A stretch of 64,000 nt of DNA from an uncultured Bacteroidales bacterium (GTDB lineage Bacteria > Bacteroidota > Bacteroidia > Bacteroidales > Bacteroidaceae), in assembly GCA_902779165.1 (NCBI GenBank), contig CACZAN010000014.1, positions 1 to 64,000 on the forward strand, written 5' to 3'. How positions within the stretch are numbered: the stretch's first letter is position 1; every line of letters starts with the position of its first letter. The notes beneath the pieces are model-generated. The model had not been told where the DNA came from. It searched no databases and saw nothing but the letters and a program-made list of their open reading frames with translations. Shown piece after piece: positions 7,661 through 16,278 of this stretch. Position numbers and translations under genes: made by a program.

Positions 7661-9088
7661 GTGAAACTGAACTCCCTCTTGAAGGATACGGCCATCTACG
7701 GACTGAGCAGCATCGTGGGCCGGTTCCTGAACTACATGCTGGTGCCGCTCCACACGCATTATATGCCGAAGGCTACGGGCGACTATGGTGTGAGCACCAA
7801 TGTCTACGCCTATACCGCGCTGATTCTGGTCTTTCTGATTTTCGGTATGGAGACGACGCTGTTCCGCTATACCAACGAGGAGCGCGAGCAGCCGGACACG
7901 GTGTTCTCCACGGCCTTTGCGTTCGTCGGTTTCCTGTCGTTGCTGTTCCTGATAGGAGTCTTCGGTTTCATTACTCCGATATCCTCGGCATTAGGCTACG
8001 GCGATCATCCGGAATACCTGCTGATGATGGCGGTGGTGGTGGCGATGGATGCGCTGCAGGCGATTCCGTTCAGCTACCTGCGCTTCCAGAAGCGCCCCAT
8101 ACGGTTTGCGACGCTGAAGCTGTTGTTCATCGTGCTGAGTATTGGGCTGAACGTGCTGTTCTTCATGGGGTTGCACCAGACGTCGGTCTATTATGTCTTC
8201 CTCATCAACCTGCTGTGTACGAGTTTCATCTCGCTGCTGTTTATCCCTCAGCTGATGAAGATTCGATGGCACTTCGACGGTGCACTGCTTCGCCGCATGC
8301 TCAGCTACTCGTGGCCCATTGTGGTATTAGGTGTTGCGGGCATCCTGAATCAGGTGGCCGACAAGATTATCTTCCCGCTGGTGTATCCCGACGAGCAGCA
8401 GGGCAAGGTGCTGCTGGGAGTCTACGGCAGCGGCGTGAAGATTGCGATGATCATGGCGATGATTACGCAGGCCTTCCGCTATGCCTACGAGCCTATTGTC
8501 TTCGCCAAGTCGAAGGATGCCGACAAGGGTGAATACTATGCGATGGCGATGAAGTTCTTTGTCATCTTCACGCTGCTGGCATATCTGTGTGTGATGGGTT
8601 ACATGCCGATTCTGCTGTATATCATCGGCGAGGAATACCGCGAGGGGCTGGGCGTGGTGCCCATTGTGATGGCGGCGGAAATTATGATGGGCGTGTATTT
8701 CAACCTCTCGTTCTGGTACAAGCTCATCGACAAAACGATCTACGGCGCCTGGTTCTCGCTGGCGGGCTGTGCGGTGCTGGTGGCCATCAATGTGCTGTTC
8801 ATCCCCACCTACAGCTACTGGGCTTGTGCCTGGGGCGGTTTTGCGGGCTATGCTACCTGCATGGTTCTCAGCTACCTCGTAGGGCAGCGCAAGAATCCTA
8901 TCAATTATCCGGTGAAGGCGCTTGGCTTATATACGCTGCTGGCCGCTGCACTATACTATGCAATGACACTTACGGAGGCTTTGCCCGTTTGGGCGCAGCT
9001 GACGCTGAACACCCTGCTCATCGTGGTCTTCCTGGCTTATACGGTGAAACGCGAACATCTTACCTTACCATCACGCCGGCTTCGATAA
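7661..9088 (+). CDS. Polysaccharide flippase, MATE/Wzx type (475 aa)
   Basis: The gene starts with GTG at 7661 after an AAAAAGGTG ribosome site. The protein has an amphipathic start (SLLKDTAIYGLSSIVGRFLNYMLVPLHTHY) and about 12-14 hydrophobic spans, the pattern of polysaccharide biosynthesis/oligosaccharide flippases of the MVF superfamily. Such proteins move lipid-linked sugars or related lipids across the inner membrane. In Bacteroidales this gene often stands alone as here, so it is not tied to one capsule locus. Its 3' end overlaps the convergent gldH by 29 bp. Confidence 0.88.
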   Translation: MKLNSLLKDTAIYGLSSIVGRFLNYMLVPLHTHYMPKATGDYGVSTNVYAYTALILVFLIFGMETTLFRYTNEEREQPDTVFSTAFAFVGFLSLLFLIGVFGFITPISSALGYGDHPEYLLMMAVVVAMDALQAIPFSYLRFQKRPIRFATLKLLFIVLSIGLNVLFFMGLHQTSVYYVFLINLLCTSFISLLFIPQLMKIRWHFDGALLRRMLSYSWPIVVLGVAGILNQVADKIIFPLVYPDEQQGKVLLGVYGSGVKIAMIMAMITQAFRYAYEPIVFAKSKDADKGEYYAMAMKFFVIFTLLAYLCVMGYMPILLYIIGEEYREGLGVVPIVMAAEIMMGVYFNLSFWYKLIDKTIYGAWFSLAGCAVLVAINVLFIPTYSYWACAWGGFAGYATCMVLSYLVGQRKNPINYPVKALGLYTLLAAALYYAMTLTEALPVWAQLTLNTLLIVVFLAYTVKREHLTLPSRRLR

Positions 9089-9521
9089 AGCCGAGGATGT
9101 TCTGCTCGGGCATGATGTGATAGAGAAGGAGCTCCAGCGGCTGTCCGGCAGGAGTCTGGAGGGTCGTGCACTCTCCCCGCACCTCATGATAGACGGCTCC
9201 GGGGACGAGCCAGCGCCCATCCTCTCCGGCAAGGGGCAGAAACATCGTATCGCGATGGGCTGCCGCCAGTCCGCGCTGCTCGACGACGAGCCACAGTCCC
9301 CGATATTCCACGCGTTCCGTGAAACGCACGCCGAGGGAGATGGTGCGCCGCGTGGAGACGCTGTCGGGCGGCAACTGAAAACGAAGCGTGTCGAGGGTGC
9401 TCCAGCCTCGGGGGTCGACGGGATGGTACTCACAGAGGGGTGTCGAAGGACGGCAGCCCAGGAGTACGGCGGTCAGGGCGAGGCTCAGGACGGAGCTGAT
9501 GAGGAATCGTTGGGAGCGCAT
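9060..9521 (-). CDS. gldH: Gliding motility-type lipoprotein GldH (153 aa)
   Basis: The N-terminus has a signal peptide ending at a lipobox (AVLLGC, Cys23). The body follows the GldH pattern: GWSTLDTLRFQLP, then YRGLWLVVEQRG, GRWLVPGAVYHE and a final LLYHIMPEQNILGFIEAGV. GldH is an outer-membrane-associated lipoprotein linked to gliding and type IX secretion in Bacteroidetes; non-gliding Bacteroidales also keep it. It overlaps the end of ricT by 37 bp, a conserved neighbour pair in this group, so co-transcription is likely. Confidence 0.85.
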   Translation of the reverse strand: MRSQRFLISSVLSLALTAVLLGCRPSTPLCEYHPVDPRGWSTLDTLRFQLPPDSVSTRRTISLGVRFTERVEYRGLWLVVEQRGLAAAHRDTMFLPLAGEDGRWLVPGAVYHEVRGECTTLQTPAGQPLELLLYHIMPEQNILGFIEAGVMVR

Positions 9522-10666
9522 GAGCGGTCGCGGTTCTTTTTCTTTTTTTTCTTCTTGCGGGCGCGGTCGAAGCGAGTGAGGTCCTCCTGCGTGGCGAGGT
9601 CCACGGGGCCGGCAGGAGCCGGAGCCACGGTCTCGTCCAGAGCGACAGGTTTCTCTCCGGCTTTGTTCATGGCCACGATTTCCATGGCGCGCTCGGCAGT
9701 GATGGTGGTGAGGTTGGCAGCTATGCGGCGATCGCTGCTGTAGGTGATGAGCCCCGACAGAATGTCTGCCTTGAAATAATAGAAGGTACCGTCCTGTGTC
9801 TCGAGGTGCACCTCACGACTGGGCAGCCGGCGCGAAGCCTCGACATACTGGTCAACCTCAAAGTTCATGCAGCATTTCAGCTTGGCGCACTGTCCGGCCA
9901 GCTTCTGGGGGTTGAGCGTGAGGTCCTGGAAGCGGGCGGCAGCTGTGGAAACGCTGGAGAAGTTCTTCATCCAGGTGGTGCAGCAAAGCTCACGGCCACA
10001 AGGTCCGAAGCCCCCGATGCGTCCGGCCTCCTGGCGCGCACCGATCTGCTTCATCTCGATGCGCACGTGGAAGGCCTCGGCCAGCACCTTGATGAGTTGA
10101 CGGAAGTCCACACGGCCGTCGGCGATGTAGTAGAAGATGGCTTTCAGTCCATCGCCCTGATATTCCACGTCGCCGATTTTCATCTCGAGTCCCAGTTCCT
10201 TGGCAATCTGTCGGCTGCGGATCATGGTATCGTGTTCGCGGGCCTTGGCTTCCTCGAACTTCTCCATGTCCACGGGGCGGGCCTTGCGGTAGATACGCTT
10301 TAGCTCCTCGGGATTCTTGGGCGGTGTGCGCTTCATCTGCAGCAGGACGAGCTTGCCGGTGAGGGTCACCGTTCCGATATCATGTCCGGGCGATGCCTCT
10401 ACGGCCACGATGTCGCCTTTCTCCAGCGGCAAATGGTTGGAGTTATGGTAATACCCCTTTCGGGTGTTCTTGAACTGCACTTCGACGAGGTCTGTCGTCT
10501 CTGCGTTGCCGGGGACGTCGGCAAAGTAGTCGAAGACATTGAGCTGGCAGCTCTGCTTTGGACAACCCCGATACGAGAGGCCGCGGTCGCCGAAGAAGAC
10601 AGATCCTGCCCCTTCCCTCTCCTTGAGAGAGGGTGCTGAATCTATTGTTAATTGGTTATCTTCCAT
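9485..10666 (-). CDS. ricT: RicT/PSP1 C-terminal domain protein (393 aa)
   Basis: The core (residues about 40-330) is the PSP1/YaaT domain, with VQFKNTRKGYYHNSN, GFGPCGRELCCTTW and KLKCCMNFE holding the paired cysteines that bind an iron-sulfur cluster in RicT of the RicAFT complex. In Bacillus this complex affects RNase Y and development; the role in Bacteroidetes is not settled. The first 20 residues contain SAPSLKEREGAGS, the translation of a palindromic element at 10615-10633 that normal family members lack. The C-terminus ends in a Lys run (RARKKKKKKKNRDR). Confidence 0.9.
   Translation of the reverse strand: MEDNQLTIDSAPSLKEREGAGSVFFGDRGLSYRGCPKQSCQLNVFDYFADVPGNAETTDLVEVQFKNTRKGYYHNSNHLPLEKGDIVAVEASPGHDIGTVTLTGKLVLLQMKRTPPKNPEELKRIYRKARPVDMEKFEEAKAREHDTMIRSRQIAKELGLEMKIGDVEYQGDGLKAIFYYIADGRVDFRQLIKVLAEAFHVRIEMKQIGARQEAGRIGGFGPCGRELCCTTWMKNFSSVSTAAARFQDLTLNPQKLAGQCAKLKCCMNFEVDQYVEASRRLPSREVHLETQDGTFYYFKADILSGLITYSSDRRIAANLTTITAERAMEIVAMNKAGEKPVALDETVAPAPAGPVDLATQEDLTRFDRARKKKKKKKNRDRSCAPNDSSSAPS
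10615..10633. repeat. GC-rich palindrome in the ricT N-terminus
   Basis: CCCTCTC and GAGAGGG pair across a 5-nt loop, translated as PSLKEREG between a 10-residue native-looking start and the conserved core. It is a shorter member of the family of coding palindromes seen in holB and valS. No inverted partner is obvious in the 176-bp gap (10667-10842), which otherwise shows nothing clear. Confidence 0.7.
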
Positions 10667-10842
10667 ATTAAATGAATATTTCTTATCAGGTAGGCACTCG
10701 CCTCCCTCACAGGTGGCAATGGAGGAAACGATAGAGTATCGTTTTCAAGATTGCCTTCATAGCATTCGGCAAGTGTGAGATAGGTGTATCCTCATCTCGC
10801 AAATTACCGTTTAGCGCGTGAGGCGAGCCGAGAGCAGCTCTA

Positions 10843-11943
10843 TTATTTGATTAGCAGTACAATCATCTTCAGCGCCAAGGTGAAGAACACCATGCGAGCG
10901 TTGACATTCTGTGCGATATCGGTTTCTGCGCTTGCCAGTTCCTCGGTAATGGGAATGACGTTGCGCTCATTGATGAATCGGGCGAAGTTGCGGCTGAAGG
11001 CAGCCTCATCGTCACTCTGGTCATTGAGTGCGGGCTGGTGGAAATTGAAGACGAAGTTCTCGCGGACCTGTCGCTGGCAGAAAGCTAGGAAGGTCTTCTG
11101 CGGCTCGCGACCCATAGAGGCGACCTGCTCGGCCCACTCCCGCAGTTCCTTCACCTTACGCTGATAGCTCAGGCGCATCAGCATCTGAAAGAGTTCCAGC
11201 GACTGCCGCTCGTCCTTTGGCGGGTGAGCCTGCCGGTATTCCTCGCGGGAGAGGGGCGGCACAAGCAGGCGCTGCGTGCGGCTGAGGATGGTGCCCAGTA
11301 CGAGGTCGGGCTCCTCCGACACCATCAGGAAGTGGGTTCCTGCGGGCGGTTCCTCGAAAAGCTTCAGCAGTTTGTTCGCCGTCTCCTGGTTCATCTTCTC
11401 CGGTAGCCAGACAATCATCACCTTGCGCCCGCCCTGGTTGGACTTCAGCGCGAGCTTCCGCTGAATGTTGTCGGCCTCAGCGACGTAGTAAGTGGCCTGC
11501 TGATTGGCAGCATTCAGGTCTTCCAGCCAGTCGTTGAGGTCGAAATAAGGGCTCTGCAACACACGCGCGCGCCACTCCTTAATATATACGTCGGAGATGG
11601 CGGCCTCAGGTGTCTTGATGCGGGTGCCCTTGACGAAAGGGAAGGTGAAATGCAGGTCGGGATGTTCCAACTTGGCGGCCATCTTGCAGGAAGTGCACTC
11701 GCCACATGCCGAGCCGTCCTCGTTGGGATGCTGACAGAGCAACGTCTGGGCGAAAGCTACTGCCAGCGCCAGTTTCCCCGCACCGGCAGGACCGCAGAAC
11801 ATCAGTGCATGCGGCACGCGGTCGGCCTTGAGGTCGGCAAGCAGACGCTGCCAAATTGCTTGTTGGCCTATGAAAGGCTCTCCCCCCGCCCTCCCTGTTA
11901 GGGAGGGAGCGGTTTGTACTTGACTGGCCGTTTGCTCTTCCAT
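10843..11943 (-). CDS. holB: DNA polymerase III subunit delta' (366 aa)
   Basis: This clamp-loader subunit shows the degenerate Walker A of delta' (GPAGAGK, residues 51-57, followed by Leu), a zinc module (CQHP, CGECTSC) and the sensor-like LLKLFEEPPAGTHFLMVSE and ILSRTQRL blocks. It helps load the sliding clamp at the replication fork. The family normally starts right at the FIGQQ motif. Here about 22 residues precede it, and [12 protein letters not shown] is read from the right arm of a palindromic element whose spacer contains the start codon. The gene is followed by ricT and gldH in the same direction. Confidence 0.92.
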   Translation of the reverse strand: MEEQTASQVQTAPSLTGRAGGEPFIGQQAIWQRLLADLKADRVPHALMFCGPAGAGKLALAVAFAQTLLCQHPNEDGSACGECTSCKMAAKLEHPDLHFTFPFVKGTRIKTPEAAISDVYIKEWRARVLQSPYFDLNDWLEDLNAANQQATYYVAEADNIQRKLALKSNQGGRKVMIVWLPEKMNQETANKLLKLFEEPPAGTHFLMVSEEPDLVLGTILSRTQRLLVPPLSREEYRQAHPPKDERQSLELFQMLMRLSYQRKVKELREWAEQVASMGREPQKTFLAFCQRQVRENFVFNFHQPALNDQSDDEAAFSRNFARFINERNVIPITEELASAETDIAQNVNARMVFFTLALKMIVLLIK

Positions 11944-12010
11944 ATCTTATGATGATAATTTATTCTTGATAGTGACCGCTCCCTCCCTAACAGGGAGGGC
12001 GGGGGGAGAG
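11878..12010. repeat. Inverted pair of GC-rich elements around the holB start
   Basis: The arms 11878-11913 and 11975-12010 are perfect inverted copies of 36 bp (CTCTCCCCCCGCCCTCCC, TGTTA, GGGAGGGAGCGGT). Each arm is itself a hairpin. The 61-bp spacer holds the holB start codon at 11943-11941. One arm codes the holB N-terminus and the other lies 2 bp from the metF stop. Confidence 0.92.
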
Positions 12011-12012
12011 TC

Positions 12013-13035
12013 TTAATACACTTCTTCTGCAATCTTCTTGATGCTGTCCACCGCGCTGAGCGTGTAGAAATGAAGAGAGGGCACGCCGTGGGCGATGAGG
12101 TCGCGACACTGGTTGATGCCCCACTCAATGCCTACCTGCTTCACCTCGTCGTCGGTCTCGCAGCGCCGCAGTTCCTCTGAGAGCTCGAATGGCAGGTCGC
12201 AGCGGAAGGTCTTGGGGACCGTGGAGAGTTGCGAGAGTTTTGTCAGCGGCTTCAGCCCGGGAATGATGGGGATGGTGACTCCTGCCTCGCGGGCCTGGCG
12301 CACGAAAGCGTAGTATTTCTCATTGTCGTAGAAGAGCTGGGTGATTGCCACCTTGGCACCTCTGCGCTGTTTCTCCAAAAGAACGAGGATGTCGCTCTCG
12401 AGATTAGGAGCTTCCTCATGTTTCTCTGGGTAGGCTGCAACGCCGAACTCGAAGGGTACGCCCCTGACTTTCATCGCCGTGCCGTCGGAGAAGTAACCTT
12501 CGTTGAAACGGTTCACCTGTTCGATGAGCTCCAGAGCGTGAGTGTAGCCGCCTGGAGTCGGCTGGTACATTGACTCTTCCTTCGCTTTGTCACCACGGAG
12601 GATGAAGATGTCAGAAATGCCTAAAAACTGCAGGTCGAGCAGCGCGTATTCGATATCAGTCTTCGTAGAGCCGGAACAGACGATGTGGGGAATTACTGGA
12701 ATGCCCCAACGCTGCTGGATGGCGGCGGCAATGGCGATGGTACCGGGACGACGACGAACGCGACTACGCTCCACCAGACCTCCTTCCACCTCGCGATAGA
12801 CGTACTCCGCACGGTGAGTGGTGATATTGATGTGGCGGGGCTTGAACGGCGCCAGAATCTCAATGGTCTGGAACAGCGACGATGTGCCCGTTCCCTTCAA
12901 GGGAGGGAGGACTTCGAAGCTGAAGCCAGGAACCACCCCCGTGCCCCTCTCGTCAGGGAGGGGAGAGGGCTGGCGCGAAGTGCCTCTCGAAGTTTCGTTC
13001 GAAGTATCGTTATTTGAATAAAGCTTTGCTAACAA
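12013..13035 (-). CDS. metF: 5,10-methylenetetrahydrofolate reductase (340 aa)
   Basis: The protein has the MetF TIM barrel: FSFEVLPPLKG, HINITTH, PHIVCSGSTKTDIE, ILRGDK, GVAAYPEKHEEAPN and ITQLFYDN, all family signatures, and ends GVPSLHFYTL. It reduces methylene-THF to methyl-THF for methionine synthesis, using FAD. Family members start about 10-15 residues before FSFE. Here 37 residues precede it, including SRQPSPLPDERGTGVVPG, the translation of a palindromic element. The inverted partner of that element sits upstream of the start codon at 13076-13114. Confidence 0.93.
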   Translation of the reverse strand: MLAKLYSNNDTSNETSRGTSRQPSPLPDERGTGVVPGFSFEVLPPLKGTGTSSLFQTIEILAPFKPRHINITTHRAEYVYREVEGGLVERSRVRRRPGTIAIAAAIQQRWGIPVIPHIVCSGSTKTDIEYALLDLQFLGISDIFILRGDKAKEESMYQPTPGGYTHALELIEQVNRFNEGYFSDGTAMKVRGVPFEFGVAAYPEKHEEAPNLESDILVLLEKQRRGAKVAITQLFYDNEKYYAFVRQAREAGVTIPIIPGLKPLTKLSQLSTVPKTFRCDLPFELSEELRRCETDDEVKQVGIEWGINQCRDLIAHGVPSLHFYTLSAVDSIKKIAEEVY

Positions 13036-13114
13036 TTGGAAAATAATGATTTGTGATTATCCTTCTACCCGCAGGTCCTCCCCCCTCCCTAACGGGAGGG
13101 GTCGGGGGTGGGTC
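12929..13114. repeat. Inverted pair of GC-rich elements around the metF start
   Basis: Arm 12929-12973 (AACCACCCCCGTGCCCCTCT and onward) and arm 13076-13114 (CCCCTCCCTAACGGGAGGGG, GTCGGGGGTGGGTC) are diverged inverted copies. The metF start codon (13035) lies between them. The outer arm also abuts the fumarase stop. Confidence 0.8.
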
Positions 13115-13116
13115 TT

Positions 13117-14763
13117 TTAGTTTTTGCAGCACAGCGGCTTCAGCTGCTTGAAGAAGTCATTGCCCTTGTCGTCGACGAGGATGAAGGCGGGGAAGTCCTC
13201 GACCTCAATCTTCCAAATGGCCTCCATTCCCAGTTCGGGATATTCGACACATTCGATGCTCTTGATGCTCGACTGCGAGAGGACTGCTGCCACGCCGCCA
13301 ATGGTGCCGAGGTAGAAGCCACCATGCTTCTGGCAGGCATCTGTGACGACTTGCGAACGGTTGCCCTTAGCAATCATCACTAAGCTGGCGCCCAGGCTCT
13401 GGAACTCATCCACATAAGGATCCATGCGGTTGGCCGTGGTCGGGCCCATGGAGCCGCAGGGATAACCTTCGGGTGTCTTGGCGGGACCGGCATAGAGGAC
13501 AGGATATTTCTTGAAGTACTCAGGCATCCCTTCGCCTGCATCGATGCGGGCTTTCAGCTTGGCGTGGGCGATGTCGCGCGCCACGATGATGGTGCCATTC
13601 AGGTTCACGCGGGTGCTGACGGGATATTTCGTCAGTTCCTTGCGCACGGCGTCGATGCCCTGGTTCAGGTCGATGACGATGGTGTTCTTGCCTTCGCCGG
13701 CCTTGGCATATTCTGCGGGAATCAGCTCTGCGGGGTTGCTGTCCATTTTCTCGAGCCAGATGCCGTCGCGGTTGATCTTCGCCTTGATGTTGCGGTCGGC
13801 CGAACAGCTGACTCCCATACCAATAGGACAACTGGCGCCATGACGCGGCAGACGGATCACACGGATATCGTGGGCAACGTACTTGCCGCCGAACTGGGCA
13901 CCGAGCCCAATATTGTGAGCTTCCTTCAGCAGTTTCTTCTCCAGTTCGACATCACGGAAGGCGCGGCCGGTCTCATCACCTGTCGTGGGCAGACTGTCGT
14001 AGTACTTGATACTGGCAAGCTTCACCGTCAACAAGTTCTTCTCGGCGCTGGTGCCACCAATCACGAAAGCGATGTGGTAGGGCGGACAGGCTGCCGTGCC
14101 CAAGCTTTTCATCTTCTCTACGAGGAACGGGATCAGCGTGCCCTCGTTCTGGATGGTGGCTTTGGTCATGGGGTAGAAATAGGTCTTGTTGGCCGAGCCG
14201 CCGCCCTTAGCGACCATGACAAAGCGGTATTCCGCACCCTCGCAAGCTTCGATATCAATCTGAGCGGGCAGGTTGCAGCGGGTATTGACCTCGTCGTACA
14301 TATTCAAGGGGGCGTTCTGCGAGTAGCGGAGGTTGTCCTGAGTGAAGGTGTTGAACACGCCGCGGCTGAGTGCTTCCTCGTCCTCAAAGCCAGTCCACAC
14401 CTGCTGGCCCTTTTCGCCATGAATAATGGCGGTACCGGTATCTTGGCAGAAGGGGAGGATGCCCTTGGCAGCCACTTCGGCATTACGGAGGAACTGCAGG
14501 GCCACGTACTTATCGTTTTCGCTGGCCTCGGGGTCGTCGAGAATTGCAGCGACCTGAAGGTTGTGCTCGCGACGGAGCATGAATTCCACATCGTGGAATG
14601 CTTGCTGTGCCAACAGTGTCAGCGCCTCGGGCGAGACTTTGACAATTTCTTTGCCTTCGAATTCGGAAACCGTTACGCCTTCCTTCGAGAGGAGACGGTA
14701 CTCAGTAGTGTCTTTGCCCAGCTGGAACATCGGGGCATACTTGAATTCAGGAATATTAGCCAT
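13117..14763 (-). CDS. Fumarate hydratase, class I (548 aa)
   Basis: This is the two-domain, iron-sulfur class I fumarase. The N-terminal alpha domain has [12 protein letters not shown] and [10 protein letters not shown] with the cluster cysteines, plus GGGSANKT and GTAACPPYH; the C-terminal beta domain has [13 protein letters not shown] and [12 protein letters not shown]. It interconverts fumarate and malate, here most likely in the reductive branch that leads to succinate in Bacteroidales. A strong promoter lies 86 bp upstream. The final residues [12 protein letters not shown] are native, and the stop lies next to an element arm. Confidence 0.93.
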   Translation of the reverse strand: MANIPEFKYAPMFQLGKDTTEYRLLSKEGVTVSEFEGKEIVKVSPEALTLLAQQAFHDVEFMLRREHNLQVAAILDDPEASENDKYVALQFLRNAEVAAKGILPFCQDTGTAIIHGEKGQQVWTGFEDEEALSRGVFNTFTQDNLRYSQNAPLNMYDEVNTRCNLPAQIDIEACEGAEYRFVMVAKGGGSANKTYFYPMTKATIQNEGTLIPFLVEKMKSLGTAACPPYHIAFVIGGTSAEKNLLTVKLASIKYYDSLPTTGDETGRAFRDVELEKKLLKEAHNIGLGAQFGGKYVAHDIRVIRLPRHGASCPIGMGVSCSADRNIKAKINRDGIWLEKMDSNPAELIPAEYAKAGEGKNTIVIDLNQGIDAVRKELTKYPVSTRVNLNGTIIVARDIAHAKLKARIDAGEGMPEYFKKYPVLYAGPAKTPEGYPCGSMGPTTANRMDPYVDEFQSLGASLVMIAKGNRSQVVTDACQKHGGFYLGTIGGVAAVLSQSSIKSIECVEYPELGMEAIWKIEVEDFPAFILVDDKGNDFFKQLKPLCCKN

Positions 14764-14848
14764 GATGTATGATGTTTTTATGTTTATATGATTGAGGATT
14801 CTTTGTTTTCTGGATGAAGATTCCGGCCGTCTGAGCGGATTATCGGGG

Positions 14849-14879
14849 CAAAGGTAGGAATTAGTATGGAATTGGCAAA
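14849..14879 (-). promoter_or_regulatory. Fumarase promoter
   Basis: The complement has TTTG (14876-14879), a 19-bp spacer and TACCTTTG (14849-14856), a textbook Bacteroidetes promoter. Transcription would start about 80 nt before the fumarase ATG. The rest of 14764-15062 holds only the hairpin at 15008. Confidence 0.8.
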
Positions 14880-15007
14880 GAAAAACGGCGAAAAAGTGAG
14901 ACGGAAGGAGCTAAAAGAGAGGAAAAAGCAGGGGAAAGGGGCTGTGAGCGCCAGCTGTTAGATGAAAAAGTTTTTATTTTGGTCGCGCGAGGGCTATATA
15001 GAAGATA

Positions 15008-15035
15008 GCGGTCACCGACGTTGCCGGTGACCGCG
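15008..15035 (-). terminator. Hairpin after the endonuclease/phosphatase gene
   Basis: GCGGTCACCG and CGGTGACCGC form a 10-bp stem, 27 bp past the stop of the leftward gene at 15063. The U-tract after it is weak (TATCTTCTAT). Confidence 0.6.
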
Positions 15036-15062
15036 AAAGATATTACTAAGGAATCTGAGAAA

Positions 15063-15932
15063 TCAGAAACGGATGCGGGCAAAGATGGGATAGTGGTCAG
15101 AGAGAGTACGACGTGACATCTTTCCATTCATGTCCTTCCGCCAGTAGCCATCAGTGAGGACGGCAAAGGCATCAACAGTGGTTGCTGGCGTGACGAGGAT
15201 GTGGTCGATGCGCTCTGTCGTGTAGAAATGATAGTCGAAGCCGTTGTAGGTGCCATTCTCAGCAAAGCGGTTGGCAGCATTGGCGTAACAATCTTTCAGG
15301 ATGCCAGACTGGGTGAAAATAGAGTACAGCTCATCGGTTTGAGGCACATTGAAGTCACCCGTAAGAATGGCCAGTTTCTTGCCGGAGTCGGTCATCTGGG
15401 TGATGCGCTGCATGACGAGTTTTGCAGATTCCGCACGAGCCCGGACGCCTACGTGATCCATGTGAAGATTAAGGAAATAGAATTCGCGCTTGGTCTGGCG
15501 GTCACGGAAATGGCCCCAGGTGCAGATGCGGATGCAGGCTGCATCCCAGCCGAGAGCCGGACGGTCGGGAGTCTCGTTGAGCCAGAAGTTTCCTTGTTCG
15601 AGGAGCTCCACGCGGTCTTCGCGGTAGAAGATTGCGGAGTATTCGCCTTCTTGCTTGCCGTCGTCGCGTGCAACACCTATCCACTTGTAGTCTTTCAGTC
15701 GTACATCGAGGTCAACAAGTTGTTCGTGAAGCCCTTCCTGTGTGCCGAAGAGGTCGGGATGTTCCCAGATAATCTGGTTAGCAATACTTTCCACACGACG
15801 GTTCCAACCGTTGCCGTTGATGCTGTCGTGCTGGTTTTTGTTGCGTAGATTGTAGCTGCCCACGGTCAGCTCCTGCGCTGCCGCGCTAAAGCACAACAGA
15901 CAACCGAACAGGATGATAAGAAGTTTTTTCAT
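15063..15932 (-). CDS. Secreted endonuclease/exonuclease/phosphatase family protein (289 aa)
   Basis: A signal peptide (MKKLLIILFGCLLCFSAAAQ) precedes a full EEP domain. Conserved elements are GSYNLRNKN (Asn), FGTQEG (catalytic Glu), LNLHMDH, LTGDFNVP (Asp and Asn), ERIDHILV and the final SDHYPI (Asp-His pair). Such exported enzymes cleave phosphodiesters or phosphomonoesters of nucleic acids, lipids or sugar phosphates; the substrate cannot be told. It is monocistronic, with a hairpin after it and a multi-hairpin repeat upstream. Confidence 0.9.
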   Translation of the reverse strand: MKKLLIILFGCLLCFSAAAQELTVGSYNLRNKNQHDSINGNGWNRRVESIANQIIWEHPDLFGTQEGLHEQLVDLDVRLKDYKWIGVARDDGKQEGEYSAIFYREDRVELLEQGNFWLNETPDRPALGWDAACIRICTWGHFRDRQTKREFYFLNLHMDHVGVRARAESAKLVMQRITQMTDSGKKLAILTGDFNVPQTDELYSIFTQSGILKDCYANAANRFAENGTYNGFDYHFYTTERIDHILVTPATTVDAFAVLTDGYWRKDMNGKMSRRTLSDHYPIFARIRF

Positions 15933-15954
15933 AGTGGTTATTGTTTTAAAGGGA

Positions 15955-16195
15955 TTGAAGTTTCGGAAGTGATGCCATAGGCATCAGACAATGGTAGCCA
16001 GCCATTTCAATGGCTGGTAATGAGAATGTTAACAGATAGCGTGCCGTAGGTACGCGACAGGGATTTGATGTCGCGTACCTAAAGGCACGCTTTTTCCTGA
16101 CCGCTTTATACCAGCCGTTGAAACGGCTGGCTACCATTGTCACGCCCCGCTGGGGCTTTGTATTACAGCTGGTTAGCATACTAGCGAAACTTGAG
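15955..16195. repeat. Multi-hairpin interspersed repeat, copy 2 (inverse)
   Basis: This is the inverse-oriented second copy of the repeat at 4956-5210, with the same four hairpins and the same internal GCGTGCC...GGCACGC long stem. It lies between two leftward genes. Next to it, 16200-16254 is a 10-bp period run of GGGGCCTATGA/GGCTCATGAG words, and 16255-16285 is ATTTTCAATT repeats. Confidence 0.88.
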
Positions 16196-16278
16196 TTAAA
16201 GGGACTTATGGGGCCTATGAGGCTCATGAGACCTATGGGGCTCATGAGAAAGAGTTTTCAATTTTCAATTATCAATTT

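Noticed and set aside
12270..14763. Riboswitch near metF or fumarase
   Set aside because: No SAM, cobalamin or other known riboswitch core was recognised upstream of metF; the only structure there is the GC-rich element pair.
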